A stretch of DNA of 64,000 nt from Marinobacter sp. SS5-14b (GTDB lineage Bacteria; Pseudomonadota; Gammaproteobacteria; Pseudomonadales; Oleiphilaceae). The stretch spans positions 620,001 to 684,000 of the forward strand of contig NZ_JASSVM010000001.1 in NCBI RefSeq assembly GCF_030541005.1, written 5' to 3'. The position numbers and the translations under genes were made by a program. Below the pieces are notes generated by a model. That model had not been told where the DNA came from. It made no database searches and was given only the letters and a program-made list of their open reading frames with translations. Every line of letters starts with the position of its first letter. Positions within the stretch are counted from its first letter, which is position 1. Below are positions 17,222 through 27,018 of the stretch, in pieces.

Positions 17222-18253
17222 ATGGGCATGCTCAAACAGAAGATATCAAGCAGGTGGCAGCGTTGGATTAACCGGCGCATTCCGAGGTCTGACACCCAGG
17301 CGTTCAGCCAGAGAAACATTTTTATCGTGCCAACGGGCGCGGGCGTGGTGTTCGGGGTGTTGTTGCTGATCATGCTGATCACCGGGATTAACTATCAGAA
17401 CAGCCTTATTTATCTGATGACATTTGCGCTGGGTGCGGTGTTTGTAGGGGCAATGCATCAAACTCACCGGAATTTGTCAGGCCTGACTCTGGCACTGATC
17501 CGTGCTGGCGAGGGCACTGCGGGCGACGACGTTCCTTTCTATCTGAGGCTCAGTGCCGGCAAAGACACGTCGGTGGCGATCTCGTTGTCAGTTGAGGACT
17601 CCCGCCTTGATGGTGTTCACATTCGGGCAGGTGCCGCCAGCGATTTGGTGTTGCCGATACCTTCTGCACATCGGGGCTATTTGAGGCCTGACAGGATTCG
17701 CATCGAAACCCGTTTTCCGTTCGGTTTGTTAAAGGCCTGGTCCTGGTTGCGCCTGTCATCGGCCGGAATCGCTTATCCGCGTCCTCTGGTTGCTCCGGAG
17801 GCAGGCAGTCTGGTGGATGACGGCTCAGAATCGCGCGCGGCCCAGCCCAGAGTTGGGCAAGACAATGCCGATCTGCGCCCCTGGAGAGAGGGTGACTTGA
17901 GCCAGCGAGTGATGTGGAAGCGCTTTGCACGCTCAGGTCAGATGGTGGTGGCCGATTGGCAGGGAGAGCAGGGTAGTCCCCATTGGCTTGATTTCAATTC
18001 GTTTCCGGGTGCCGATGCGGAACTCCGTTTGAGCTACCTGGCCTGGTTGGTGGCAGATCGTGTACAGAAAGGCGCGAAGTTTGGCTTGAACCTGCCGGGC
18101 GAAGTAATTGATCCGGATTCCGGTGCTGCCCATGGCGAACGCTGCCTGCGGGCATTGGCTGTTTGGGGTGAACAGCCGCCGCGAGAGCACGATGCCTTGC
18201 CATTCGGTACGCGTCAGACGTTGGACGTACAGCCTGCGGGGAAACGGGTATGA
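17222..18253 (+). CDS. DUF58 domain-containing membrane protein
   Basis: DUF58 proteins are usually encoded between a MoxR AAA ATPase and a transglutaminase, and are thought to act with them in protein maturation or envelope stress. The 343-residue product has two membrane spans (about 35-85), a middle beta domain (to about 190), then the conserved DUF58 block GQDNADLRPWREGDLSQRVMWKRFARSG. Its stop overlaps the tgpA ATG by 4 nt (ATGA), so translation is coupled. No moxR precedes it here. The start ATG overlaps the stop of a five-codon ORF (17205-17222) as TGATG and lacks a clear ribosome site; ATG 17228 is an alternative. Confidence 0.85.
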   Translation: MGMLKQKISSRWQRWINRRIPRSDTQAFSQRNIFIVPTGAGVVFGVLLLIMLITGINYQNSLIYLMTFALGAVFVGAMHQTHRNLSGLTLALIRAGEGTAGDDVPFYLRLSAGKDTSVAISLSVEDSRLDGVHIRAGAASDLVLPIPSAHRGYLRPDRIRIETRFPFGLLKAWSWLRLSSAGIAYPRPLVAPEAGSLVDDGSESRAAQPRVGQDNADLRPWREGDLSQRVMWKRFARSGQMVVADWQGEQGSPHWLDFNSFPGADAELRLSYLAWLVADRVQKGAKFGLNLPGEVIDPDSGAAHGERCLRALAVWGEQPPREHDALPFGTRQTLDVQPAGKRV

Positions 18254-20340
18254 GCCTGCTTGCGCGTTTTTCCCGAAGCAATTCGGATGCCGCTGAAGGT
18301 CCGACACAGGCCATTCCTTCCGGGGCTTTGTTGTGGTTGATTGGCAGCTTTGCGTTATTACTGCTACCCCAGTGGGATCGGTTGCCCTGGTGGCTGATTG
18401 CAGCCTGTGTGGTGCTGGCGGCCTGGCGCTGGATAGCCCAGCAAGGCCGGGTGCGGCTGCCGGGGCGCTGGCTGAAAACCGGTATCATGCTGGTCATGAT
18501 TGCGGTCTATGTGGCGACCGTGCAGGGGCGGTTTACGGTGGATACCGCTGCGTCCTTTTTCGTGCTGGCGGTTGGCCTGAAATGGCTGGAAACCCGTTCC
18601 GCCCGTGACTTCTATGTTCTGTTTTTTATTCTGGTCTACCTTGCCGCGGTGAACTTCCTGTTCCAGCAGGACATTCTCTGGGCGTTGCTGACCTTCGGGG
18701 CCATTGGCTGTTTGTTGGTTGGCGTGCAGATTCTCAATGCGCCGGACCTTCCGGGAAGCCTGAAGGCCGGATGGAAGCGCCTTGGGCTTCTGATGCTGAA
18801 AACCCTTCCGGTGGTGGTTCTGCTGTTTGTGTTTTTCCCCCGAATGGCTCCGCTCTGGAGTGTGCCGCTGGTTTCAGGCCAGGCCCGTAGTGGGATTTCA
18901 GACACCATGCGACCCGGGGATATCTCCAATCTTGTCCAAAGCAGTGAACGGGCCTTCCGGGTGACGTTTGGGGGTGCAACCCCGGAATACCGGGACCGTT
19001 ATTGGCGCGGCCTTATTCTCGACTACCTGGATGGTGAAACCTGGCGCCAAAGGGATGACGAGCCGTTTCAGCGCTTGGGTCGCGTGGCGACCGATGGCGG
19101 CGTCGGGCCGCTGGCGGACAACGAATACGATGTTTTGATGGAGCCTACCGATAAGCGCTGGGCGTTTGCCCTGGATAATTCGGTTGCGGCGTCTGACAAC
19201 GTATTCCGTGCAGGGGAAGATCTCTTTCGGTTTAGCCGGCCGGCCGACAGCCCGGTCCGCTACCGGCTTGCGCTTGCCATGGATTCGGCGCCTTCGAGTC
19301 CGGTGCTTGCGCCGGCTCAGCGATACCGGTACTTACAATTGCCGCAGGGCGGTAACCCGAGGACCCGGGAACTGGCCGCCGATATGGCCGCGAGCCAGTC
19401 ACCGGTGGAATTGGTGAACAATCTGATGCGCCGGTTCCGGGAACAGGAGTATTTTTACACGTTGAGGCCTCCTGCCATGCCGGAGGACGGAGTAGACGCA
19501 CTGCTGTTTGACGAGAAGCGGGGCTTCTGCGCCCACTATGCTGGAGCGGCCACTTTTCTGTTCCGTGCCGCGGGTATTCCGTCTCGTATTGTGGTGGGAT
19601 ATCAGGGCGGGGATGCGGGTGCCGGCGGTGAATACCTGATTGTTCGTCAGTATGATGCCCACGCCTGGGTGGAGGTTTGGCTTGAAGGCCGGGGTTGGGT
19701 CCGGATTGATCCCACGGCGGCGATCGCACCGAGCCGTATCGAATCCGGCCTTCGGGACGCGATGGCAGAGGAAGGTTCATTTCTCGAGAACGATTTGACG
19801 TCACCGCAACGCTATGGCGATTTTGCGGCACTGCAGTGGGCATCGCTGCAGCTGGATCGCATAAATTACCAGTGGCAGCGCTGGGTGGTGGGCTATCAGG
19901 GCCAGAGCCAGATGGATCTAATGTCGCGGCTGCCGGGCGGCATTGGCATGAGAGAGCTGGGTTACATTACGGCGGGCGTGGTCGGTCTGGCGCTGTTGAT
20001 TGCGGGCGTTGTCTCGGGTCTGGCGCTGCGCAAAGGCACGCGACAAGATGCTTTTGGCCGGGTGATGTTTGCCTGGCACCGCCTATGTGAACAGGCCGGG
20101 GTTCCGGTTCGAAGTGGTGAAACGCCCATGGTGTTGGCCGAACGGATGGCCGACGCCCGCCCGGTGGTGGCTGAAACCGCCAGGACCTTTGCCCGTGCGG
20201 TTAACAGCCATTACTATAGTTCCGCATCTGCCAGGCAGAATGCGGCAGACTCACAGCGCCTCAAGCGGTTGCTGAAAACCATGAAGCGTCAACTTCGGCG
20301 CTACGGAAAACCGGTATCACGAGCACCCCGAGATGACTGA
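18250..20340 (+). CDS. tgpA: TgpA-type membrane transglutaminase (DUF3488, transglutaminase, DUF4129)
   Basis: TgpA is an inner-membrane protein with a periplasmic transglutaminase-like domain, essential in Pseudomonas aeruginosa. The 696 residues hold an N-terminal block of several membrane spans (DUF3488, about 20-200) and a transglutaminase core with the triad in RGFCAHYAG (Cys about 427), YDAHAWVEVW (His about 471) and WVRIDPTAAI (Asp about 487). A further span follows near 576-596, with a C-terminal DUF4129-like cytoplasmic tail. It overlaps DUF58 by 4 nt at its start and holB by 8 nt at its end. The natural substrate is not established. Confidence 0.9.
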   Translation: MSLLARFSRSNSDAAEGPTQAIPSGALLWLIGSFALLLLPQWDRLPWWLIAACVVLAAWRWIAQQGRVRLPGRWLKTGIMLVMIAVYVATVQGRFTVDTAASFFVLAVGLKWLETRSARDFYVLFFILVYLAAVNFLFQQDILWALLTFGAIGCLLVGVQILNAPDLPGSLKAGWKRLGLLMLKTLPVVVLLFVFFPRMAPLWSVPLVSGQARSGISDTMRPGDISNLVQSSERAFRVTFGGATPEYRDRYWRGLILDYLDGETWRQRDDEPFQRLGRVATDGGVGPLADNEYDVLMEPTDKRWAFALDNSVAASDNVFRAGEDLFRFSRPADSPVRYRLALAMDSAPSSPVLAPAQRYRYLQLPQGGNPRTRELAADMAASQSPVELVNNLMRRFREQEYFYTLRPPAMPEDGVDALLFDEKRGFCAHYAGAATFLFRAAGIPSRIVVGYQGGDAGAGGEYLIVRQYDAHAWVEVWLEGRGWVRIDPTAAIAPSRIESGLRDAMAEEGSFLENDLTSPQRYGDFAALQWASLQLDRINYQWQRWVVGYQGQSQMDLMSRLPGGIGMRELGYITAGVVGLALLIAGVVSGLALRKGTRQDAFGRVMFAWHRLCEQAGVPVRSGETPMVLAERMADARPVVAETARTFARAVNSHYYSSASARQNAADSQRLKRLLKTMKRQLRRYGKPVSRAPRDD

Positions 20341-21364
20341 TATAGCACAGGACATGCCCTGGCTTGCCAAAGCCTGGGGCGCGGTTCAGCACCGGCTGGC
20401 GCAGGATCGCTTGCCCCATGCCTTGCTGGTGGTTGGGGAGCGCGGAGTAGGGAAACGGGATTGGGCCATGGCGGTTGGCGGGTTACTGCTGTGTGAAGCG
20501 CCGGTAGGTCTTGGCGAAAGTGCGCCAATGGCCTGTGGCCACTGCAAACAGTGTGAGCTTCTGGCGGCAGGCACCCATCCCGATTTGCGGGTGTATGCGC
20601 CGGAAAAGTCCCGCATGGTGAAAGTTGACCAGATTCGAGCGTTATCCACATTTGCAGTGGCTTCACCGCAGGTGGCCCATCACAAGGTGGCCATCGTTGA
20701 CCGGGCCGATCAGCTCAACATCAACGCCGCCAACGCATTGCTGAAAACCCTGGAAGAGCCCCAACCCGACGTTACGTTGCTGCTATTGCAGGAAAGTGGT
20801 CGCCCGATATTGCCGACCATCCGGTCCCGCTGTCAGGCGCTGACCATTCCGCTGCCTACTACCGAGCAGGCCGGCCAGTGGCTGGCGTCCCGGGTAGCGG
20901 AGCTGGAGGACGGCGCTCGTCCGGACACCAATGTCCTGGCGAAAAGCCTGATGCTGGCCGGTAACGCTCCTCGCCTGGCACTGGAGTATGCCACCGGCGA
21001 CTTCCTGTCTCTGCGCGACGAAGCCTTTGATGCCTTTCGTCAGTTTATGAAAGGGCAGGTGGGCGTTGGTGAGGCGGCCAAAAAATTCAAGGCTCTTGGA
21101 CTGGAAGATACACTCTGGCTGTTCGAATGCTGGGCTGCCGATCTCGCCCGGTGCAGCGCCGGGGGTGAGGTGTCAGATCCCGAAGCGGCCGACATGCTGG
21201 GCTATCTTGCGCGCAGCAATCCACCCTGGCGCGCCCATGAGCTTCTGGACAAAGTGAAAGAGAGCCGAAGCGCGGCGGTCTACAATGCCAGCCCGGAACT
21301 GGAAGCAAGCCAGCTTTTGATTGCCTGGCGTGAACTGATGCCTGTTAAGCGCAAGGCAAGCTGA
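20333..21364 (+). CDS. holB: DNA polymerase III subunit delta', HolB
   Basis: HolB is part of the clamp loader that places the beta clamp on DNA. The 343-residue protein has an AAA+ fold with the degenerate P-loop GERGVGKRDWA, as expected for the non-hydrolysing delta' subunit. It also has the zinc-binding cysteines around CEAPVGLGESAPMACGHCKQC and the sensor stretch ALLKTLEEPQPDVTLLLL with PTIRSRCQ. It overlaps tgpA by 8 nt, an uncommon partner. pilZ follows after about 106 bp, which is the usual holB-pilZ neighbourhood in pseudomonads, though tmk is not adjacent. Confidence 0.92.
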   Translation: MTDIAQDMPWLAKAWGAVQHRLAQDRLPHALLVVGERGVGKRDWAMAVGGLLLCEAPVGLGESAPMACGHCKQCELLAAGTHPDLRVYAPEKSRMVKVDQIRALSTFAVASPQVAHHKVAIVDRADQLNINAANALLKTLEEPQPDVTLLLLQESGRPILPTIRSRCQALTIPLPTTEQAGQWLASRVAELEDGARPDTNVLAKSLMLAGNAPRLALEYATGDFLSLRDEAFDAFRQFMKGQVGVGEAAKKFKALGLEDTLWLFECWAADLARCSAGGEVSDPEAADMLGYLARSNPPWRAHELLDKVKESRSAAVYNASPELEASQLLIAWRELMPVKRKAS

Positions 21365-21470
21365 GCTTTGTGCAAGATCAGCTGCTATGATTGTGAAATG
21401 TCGGGGAATTCTTGGCGAATCCCAACACGAAATGACGTCACGGAACTTTTAGCATTCAAAGGTGTTTGAT

Positions 21471-21821
21471 ATGGGGCCCGGATTCGGAGCACGCAGCGGT
21501 ATTCTCACCCTGACCATCAAGGACAAAGCGGTGCTTTATGCCGCCTACATGCCTTATATTCGTCAGGGCGGTTTGTTTATCCCGACCCAGAAACAATACC
21601 AGCTGGGCGACGAGGTGTTTCTGTTGCTCAACCTGATGGATGAACCCGAGAAAATACCGGTCGCGGGAAAAGTGGTCTGGATCACCCCGAAGGGTGCCCA
21701 GGGTAACCGGGCAGCGGGTATCGGAGTTCAGTTCAACGGCGATGACGAAACCGCCCGTACAAAAATTGAATCGTATCTGGCTGGATCTCTGAGCTCGGAC
21801 CGCCCAACGCACACCATGTAG
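21471..21821 (+). CDS. pilZ: Type IV pilus biogenesis protein PilZ
   Basis: This 116-residue protein matches the founding PilZ of Pseudomonas: GARSGILTLTIKDKAVLYAA, then GGLFIPTQKQYQLGDEVFLL and AGKVVWITPKGAQGNRAAGIGVQF. Like that protein, it lacks the RxxxR and D/NxSxxG motifs needed to bind c-di-GMP. It is expected to work through PilB and the regulator FimX in pilus extension. An in-frame GTG at 21462 would add three residues, but AAAGG at 21458-21462 is spaced 8 nt from the ATG at 21471, so 21471 is preferred. It follows holB, as in pseudomonads. Confidence 0.9.
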   Translation: MGPGFGARSGILTLTIKDKAVLYAAYMPYIRQGGLFIPTQKQYQLGDEVFLLLNLMDEPEKIPVAGKVVWITPKGAQGNRAAGIGVQFNGDDETARTKIESYLAGSLSSDRPTHTM

Positions 21822-21833
21822 GACCCACCTCGA

Positions 21834-22754
21834 ATGAATAACACAGCGGTACCCGGCAGTGGGCACGTCGTTCCGGCCGGTTGCCGGGAGGCTCGCTGGC
21901 CGCTTGAAAACCTCTCCCTGGCCGGGCTGACCTGGCGAACCAGGGCCGAGGCCGAAACCCGCGCTCCGGTGATTATGGTGCATGGCTGGCTGGACAATGC
22001 CATGACCTTCACCCGGTTGGCGCCGGAGTTGTCTGAATTCACCAATGTTCATGCCATCGATATGGCGGGCCACGGGCATTCAGGCCACCGCCCGCCCGGT
22101 TACGGCTATTGGCTGATGGATTACGTGGCCGACCTCTGTGAGCTGATTGAGCGGCATTTCTCCGAAGCTGAGCAGCATCCGCTGGATCTGGTGGGCCATT
22201 CACTGGGCGGTATCGTATGTGCGCTATATGCTGCGGCTTTTCCGGAGCGGGTTCGGCGCCTGGTCATGATAGACAGTCTGGGTGCCCTCAGTCGCCCTGC
22301 CAAAGAGACTATTCCCCAGTTACGGCGAGCGTTGCAAAAAAAACGGAACGGATCCGCTTCGCCAGCGGTCTATCCGGATGTGGCGACCGCGGCAAAGATC
22401 CGCGAAGGAGGCCTTAGCCCGTTAAGTGCGGAGGCCGCGGCAACCTTGGTGCCGAGAAGTATGCGCCGGCAGGGGAGCGGTTTCGTATGGCAATCGGATG
22501 CGCGCTTGCGCCATCCCACTGCACTGATGATGACGGAGGAGCAGGTTCAGGCTTCGCTGGCTGCCCTTCAAACACCTACGCTGTTTGTGCGGGCCCGGCA
22601 GGGGTTGCTGGCCAGTGCGCGTGGGCTGGACGGCCGCGCAGACCTGATTCCCGACTTAACGATCGCGGATGTGCCGGGTGGTCATCATTGCCATCTGGAT
22701 GGAGACACCTCGCCGGTATCTTCCGCCATAAAAAGGTTTCTTTTTAATGTTTGA
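21834..22754 (+). CDS. Alpha/beta-fold hydrolase
   Basis: The 306-residue protein has the alpha/beta-hydrolase core: the oxyanion segment VIMVHGWLDNAMTF, the AIDMAGHGHSGHRP turn, the nucleophile elbow VGHSLGG (Ser123), an acid-region strand TPTLFVRARQG, and the catalytic His in VPGGHHCHLDG. There is no signal peptide. It sits 12 bp after pilZ and overlaps the DUF4892 gene by 8 nt, so it belongs to the same transcript. The substrate cannot be deduced; esterase or C-C hydrolase activities are both possible. Confidence 0.85.
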   Translation: MNNTAVPGSGHVVPAGCREARWPLENLSLAGLTWRTRAEAETRAPVIMVHGWLDNAMTFTRLAPELSEFTNVHAIDMAGHGHSGHRPPGYGYWLMDYVADLCELIERHFSEAEQHPLDLVGHSLGGIVCALYAAAFPERVRRLVMIDSLGALSRPAKETIPQLRRALQKKRNGSASPAVYPDVATAAKIREGGLSPLSAEAAATLVPRSMRRQGSGFVWQSDARLRHPTALMMTEEQVQASLAALQTPTLFVRARQGLLASARGLDGRADLIPDLTIADVPGGHHCHLDGDTSPVSSAIKRFLFNV

Positions 22755-23658
22755 CCGAGTGAATGACTGTCTTCGCAAAGCCGTATTGACGGCGTTTCTG
22801 GCTGCGGTCTCCCTGCCATCCATGGCGTCTGAAGTGAGCAATGCCCCCGAGCCATTCCCCCAGTCCCGTCTTCAGTCATCCAAAGATATCGTGTCCTCGG
22901 GCCACCTGGTCCTGTTCAGTCCGATCCGGGAAATTCGCAATGAGATTCGCTCAGAAGTAATGGCCCGGTTGCCGGTCAATGGTCAGGGGCTGCTTTATGA
23001 AATTGAGCGTGACGCAAGCCGGGAAGCCGCGCGCAATCATTACCTTCGTGAATTACAGGTACGCGGTGCGCAGGTGTTGTTCGAGTGCTCCGGAGTCAGT
23101 TGTGGGCGCAGCAACGTCTGGGCAAATCAGGTTTTTGATCAGTCACGGATTCTGGGGCGCGATGCGGATCAGGATTACACGGTTGCCGCTGTGGTGGATG
23201 AGCGAGGGCAGCAATGGATAACGCTGGTGTATACCGTTACCCGGGGTAACCTGCGGGAGTATGTCTGGGTTGAGCACCTGCGCGTTGAGCAGGGCGCAAA
23301 TATACCCGGATTTCAGCCATTAAGTGGCCGAATACTGGGGCCTGTGGTGGTGCCCTGGCAGGGCGGTGTAACCTTCCGCTTTGATTTCAGTGCGGATGAC
23401 CGACGCCAGCTGCAGGCGTGGGCTGGCGATGAGGGAGCGGAAGTTGTTCTTGTGGCGTTTTCCGAGCTAAAGAACGGTGAGCCCCTCGATAGTGCGCTCA
23501 AGCGGTCGGAGCAGGCCGGGCAATCCCTGGCGGAAGTGCTGGGTAAAATCGGGGTTTCCCGAAACCGGATTCGTATCATGGCCATTGGCCCGGTTGTTCA
23601 GTCGGCCTCTCCTGTCCGTCAGGGCAATCGTGTGGAAGTTTTGGTTATCAAGAGGTAA
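22747..23658 (+). CDS. DUF4892 exported protein
   Basis: The 303-residue product has a signal peptide ending SLPSMASE. It then has the DUF4892 pattern, with DIVSSGHLVLFSPIREIRNEI, a lone pair of cysteines in VLFECSGVSCGRSNVWAN, and a C-terminal OmpA-like segment (GQSLAEVLGKIGVSRNRIRI to NRVEVLVIKR). The cysteines may form a disulfide in the periplasm. It overlaps the upstream hydrolase by 8 nt, and its TAA stop abuts the patatin gene. The family has no assigned function; a periplasmic or outer-membrane role linked to its lipase-like neighbours is a guess. Confidence 0.8.
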   Translation: MFDRVNDCLRKAVLTAFLAAVSLPSMASEVSNAPEPFPQSRLQSSKDIVSSGHLVLFSPIREIRNEIRSEVMARLPVNGQGLLYEIERDASREAARNHYLRELQVRGAQVLFECSGVSCGRSNVWANQVFDQSRILGRDADQDYTVAAVVDERGQQWITLVYTVTRGNLREYVWVEHLRVEQGANIPGFQPLSGRILGPVVVPWQGGVTFRFDFSADDRRQLQAWAGDEGAEVVLVAFSELKNGEPLDSALKRSEQAGQSLAEVLGKIGVSRNRIRIMAIGPVVQSASPVRQGNRVEVLVIKR

Positions 23659-23663
23659 TGGGT

Positions 23664-24884
23664 ATGTCGGAACAGGATCATCCGGAAACCGGAGGTGCCC
23701 CTAAGGCACAGTCGCCGGTACACGATGGTGCCAGCTCAGTCGTAACCAGTTCTGACGTATCGCCAGTGGGGCGCGAGGTCAAAAAGACGGGCGAGGGAAA
23801 AACCGTTGCACTCACCCTGGGCAGCGGCGGCGCGCGCGGGTATGCGCACATGGGTGCCATCGAAGTGTTGAATGAGCGTGGTTACAAGATTGTCGCGATT
23901 TCTGGTTGCTCCATGGGTGCGCTTGTTGGCGGCATGTATGCTGCCGGCAAGATGCAAGAATACAAGGATTGGGTGACAGGCCTGGGGCAGTTCGACGTGC
24001 TCAAGCTGCTGGACGTGACCTTTACCTCGGTGGGTGCTATCCGGGGCGACAAGGTATTCTCGGTGGTTCGGGACATTCTGGGCGATACCCGCATAGAGGA
24101 CCTTCCCATTGCGTTCACTGCGGTTGCCACAGACCTCCTCGCCCACAAGGAGATCTGGTTTCAGGAGGGCCGGATGGATCAAGCCATTCGGGCCTCTATT
24201 GCGATTCCCAGTGTGGTGACACCTTTAGTGCTCAATGGTCGGGTTCTGGTTGACGGTGCGCTGCTGAATCCGTTGCCCATCATTCCAACCATTTCTGCCC
24301 ATGCTGATCTGGTTATGGCGGTGAATCTGAGTGGCGAAGATGAGCAGCCGCGCCGGGTTCCCGATGCCGCCTTTACCGCTGTTGACGATTCGGCGAGTGA
24401 TATTGAAGAGTGGGTAGACGCCATGCGTGATAAGGCGTCTCGCTGGTTCGACTGGGATACCTTAAAATCCCTGGCGGCCCGAAAGCCGGATAGCGGAGAT
24501 TCTCCGGAAGAGAAAATAAGCCGCGCGATGGCGAAAAAAGCCCACACTGAGAAAAAAGAAGCTCAGCAGAAAGCTCGTGAGGATGAGCGGCACCTTAATC
24601 GGGCCAAACATCGGGAAGAGCATGAAACGATAGACTGGGACAAGCTCGGTATCGGCAAGTTCGATGTTATGAACCTGACCATCGAAACCATGCAGAGCGC
24701 CCTGGTGCAGTACAAGATAGCAGGCTATCCGCCGGATCTGCTGATCAACATTCCGAAAAATGCCTGTCGCAGTTACGACTACCATAAAGCGCCGGAACTG
24801 ATCCGCCTTGGCCGGGAACGCATGATCGCGGCGCTGGATCGCTTTGAGGCCAGCCGGAGCAGTTCCGGCCCCCTGGCGCTTTAA
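23664..24884 (+). CDS. Patatin-like phospholipase (RssA/YchK-type)
   Basis: A patatin domain covers the first two thirds, with the oxyanion motif GSGGARGYAHMGAI, the nucleophile elbow GCSMG (Ser near residue 83) and the dyad Asp in RVLVDGALLNPLP (near 197). A charged helical insert (EKKEAQQKAREDERHLNRAK) links to a C-terminal YDYHKAPELIRLGRERM segment common in RssA-like proteins. It has no signal peptide, so it probably acts inside the cell on phospholipid or acyl chains. An ATG at 23658 overlaps the DUF4892 stop, but AGAGG at 23651-23655 is 8 nt from the ATG at 23664. It differs from the DUF3336 patatin at 1261 in length and architecture. Confidence 0.87.
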   Translation: MSEQDHPETGGAPKAQSPVHDGASSVVTSSDVSPVGREVKKTGEGKTVALTLGSGGARGYAHMGAIEVLNERGYKIVAISGCSMGALVGGMYAAGKMQEYKDWVTGLGQFDVLKLLDVTFTSVGAIRGDKVFSVVRDILGDTRIEDLPIAFTAVATDLLAHKEIWFQEGRMDQAIRASIAIPSVVTPLVLNGRVLVDGALLNPLPIIPTISAHADLVMAVNLSGEDEQPRRVPDAAFTAVDDSASDIEEWVDAMRDKASRWFDWDTLKSLAARKPDSGDSPEEKISRAMAKKAHTEKKEAQQKAREDERHLNRAKHREEHETIDWDKLGIGKFDVMNLTIETMQSALVQYKIAGYPPDLLINIPKNACRSYDYHKAPELIRLGRERMIAALDRFEASRSSSGPLAL

Positions 24885-24920
24885 CACGGTTGAATGCTGC
24901 AGGTGGGTGTTTAATCAGCG

Positions 24921-24926
24921 TATAAT
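24921..24926 (+). promoter_or_regulatory. Putative -10 box upstream of prmB
   Basis: A perfect TATAAT lies 36 bp before the prmB GTG start in the 78-bp gap after the patatin gene, suggesting prmB-aroC has its own promoter. The -35 region is weak. Confidence 0.45.
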
Positions 24927-24962
24927 GCCGCCCTCAAATGCTCTGATCAGGAAAGCTTATTT

Positions 24963-25868
24963 GTGACCAGCCCCGTTGACGATCTGCACACCATCCGCGA
25001 TTTATTGCGGTATGCCGCCTCCCGTTTTGCCGCGTCGCCGCTTTACTTTGGCCACGGCACCGACAACGTGTGGGACGAGGCGGTTCAATTGGTGCTGCGC
25101 AGCGTTCATTTGCCTCTGGAAAACAACAACCTGTTTCTGGACGCCAGGCTGACCCGGAGCGAGCGGGAACTGATCCTCGAGCGTATTGATCGCCGTATCA
25201 GCGAACGTGTACCGATTGCTTACCTGTTGGGTGAGGGTTGGTTCATGGGAATGCCGTTCCACATAGACGAGCGCGTTCTGGTTCCCAGATCCCCGTTGGG
25301 GGAGTTGCTCGAAAACGGTCTGCAGCCGTGGCTGGGGGGCATCCACGTACACCGTATTCTGGATTTGTGCACCGGCAGCGGCTGCATCGGTATCGGGGCT
25401 GCAACGGTGTTTGACGAGGCTGAGGTTGATCTGTCCGATATTTCGGAAGATGCGCTGGCGGTTGCAGAATCCAACATCGAATTGCACGGTCTCGAGGGGC
25501 GGGTACGTGCGATCCGTTCAGACGTGTTCGCGAATATTGAAGGCCGGTACGATGTCATTCTCAGCAATCCGCCCTACGTGGATGCTGAAGACATGGCCGA
25601 CATGCCTGACGAATATCGCCATGAGCCAGAGCTAGGGTTAGCGGCCGGCGAAGACGGACTGGATATTGCTCACCGGATCATTGCCGGTGCGGCGGATCAC
25701 CTGACCGAAGACGGCCTGCTGATTGTCGAAGTCGGCAACTCCTGGGGTGCCATGGATGATGCCTATCCTGACCTCCCGCTGACCTGGCTGGAGTTTGAAA
25801 GCGGTGGTGACGGAGTGTTCCTGATCACGGCCCGGGATTTGCGAGAATGGCAGGCCAGAAAAGCCTGA
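24963..25868 (+). CDS. prmB: Ribosomal protein L3 glutamine methyltransferase PrmB
   Basis: PrmB methylates a glutamine of ribosomal protein L3 using S-adenosylmethionine. The 301-residue protein has the N-terminal helical region ([20 protein letters not shown]), the turn [18 protein letters not shown], the SAM motif [12 protein letters not shown] (about 132-143) and the catalytic [10 protein letters not shown] motif (about 201). Ending in [12 protein letters not shown] rather than the shorter PrmC C-terminus supports PrmB. Translation starts at GTG 24963 with AGGAAAG upstream. prmB followed by aroC is the standard gammaproteobacterial order. Confidence 0.93.
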   Translation: MTSPVDDLHTIRDLLRYAASRFAASPLYFGHGTDNVWDEAVQLVLRSVHLPLENNNLFLDARLTRSERELILERIDRRISERVPIAYLLGEGWFMGMPFHIDERVLVPRSPLGELLENGLQPWLGGIHVHRILDLCTGSGCIGIGAATVFDEAEVDLSDISEDALAVAESNIELHGLEGRVRAIRSDVFANIEGRYDVILSNPPYVDAEDMADMPDEYRHEPELGLAAGEDGLDIAHRIIAGAADHLTEDGLLIVEVGNSWGAMDDAYPDLPLTWLEFESGGDGVFLITARDLREWQARKA

Positions 25869-25905
25869 AGTTATTTATTATAAAACCTCAATAAAGTGCT
25901 GAAAT

Positions 25906-27000
25906 ATGTCGGGAAATACTTTCGGAAAGCTGTTTACCGTAACCACCTTTGGTGAAAGCCACGGCGCGGCTCTGGGCTGCATCATTGACGGCTGTCCTCC
26001 GGGGCTGGAGCTGTCCGAGGCTGATATGCAGGCCGATCTGGACCGTCGGAAACCCGGCACCTCCCGGCACACGACTCAACGTCGTGAAGCTGATGAAGTG
26101 CGCATTCTGTCGGGTGTGTTCGAGGGCAAAACCACCGGTACACCGATTGGCCTGATCATTGAGAATACGGATCAGCGCTCCAAGGATTACTCCAAGATTT
26201 CGGAACAGTTTCGCCCTGCACACGCGGACTACACCTACACCCACAAATATGGCATTCGGGATTATCGGGGTGGCGGCCGGTCTTCCGCCCGGGAAACGGC
26301 CATGCGGGTTGCCGCGGGTGCAGTAGCCCGAAAGTTTCTGGAGCAACGCCTGGGTATACGAATCCGGGGTTACCTGTCACAGCTAGGCCCGATAAAGGCT
26401 GAAAAACTGGACTGGGAACAGGTGCATCAGAACCCGTTTTTCTGCCCGGATGCTGACAAGGTGCTGGAGATGGAAGCCTACATGGACGCCCTGCGCAAAG
26501 AGGGCGACTCGATTGGTGCACGCATCAATGTGGTCGCCGAGGGAGTTCCACCAGGCCTGGGCGAGCCGATTTTTGATCGGCTGGATGCCGATCTTGCTCA
26601 CGCGCTGATGAGCATCAACGCCGTCAAGGGCGTCGAGATCGGGGCCGGATTCGGTTGCATTGAGCAGAAGGGCACCGAGCACCGGGATGAAATGACGCCG
26701 GAAGGGTTTCTTACTAATCAGGCCGGCGGTGTTCTGGGGGGAATTTCTTCAGGCCAACCGATTGTTGCCAGCATTGCGCTGAAACCGACCTCCAGCCTGC
26801 GGCTGCCCGGGCGCAGTATTGATCAGAGTGGTAATCCTGTCGAAGTGATCACCACCGGCCGCCACGACCCTTGTGTCGGAATTCGCGCCACGCCCATTGC
26901 CGAGGCGATGATGGCCATCGTGTTGCTGGATCACTACCTGCGCCATCGCGGCCAGAATGGCGATGTGGAAGTGAACACGCCGGTTCTCGGCCAGCTCTGA
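25906..27000 (+). CDS. aroC: Chorismate synthase AroC
   Basis: AroC makes chorismate from 5-enolpyruvylshikimate-3-phosphate using reduced FMN, the last step of the shikimate pathway. The 364-residue product carries all three signatures: [18 protein letters not shown], then [20 protein letters not shown] with [16 protein letters not shown], and [20 protein letters not shown]. It lies 37 bp after prmB. The following MFS gene lies in the same reading frame directly after the TGA stop. Chorismate made here feeds pabB and the trp genes in this window. Confidence 0.96.
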   Translation: MSGNTFGKLFTVTTFGESHGAALGCIIDGCPPGLELSEADMQADLDRRKPGTSRHTTQRREADEVRILSGVFEGKTTGTPIGLIIENTDQRSKDYSKISEQFRPAHADYTYTHKYGIRDYRGGGRSSARETAMRVAAGAVARKFLEQRLGIRIRGYLSQLGPIKAEKLDWEQVHQNPFFCPDADKVLEMEAYMDALRKEGDSIGARINVVAEGVPPGLGEPIFDRLDADLAHALMSINAVKGVEIGAGFGCIEQKGTEHRDEMTPEGFLTNQAGGVLGGISSGQPIVASIALKPTSSLRLPGRSIDQSGNPVEVITTGRHDPCVGIRATPIAEAMMAIVLLDHYLRHRGQNGDVEVNTPVLGQL

Positions 27001-27018
27001 TCACCGGGGGGCGTCACC

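Noticed and set aside
22815..22826. GCCATCCATGGC in the DUF4892 gene, similar to the second dyad of the palindromic cores
   Set aside because: It encodes part of the signal peptide (LPSMAS), has no partner dyad and no flanking inverted arms.
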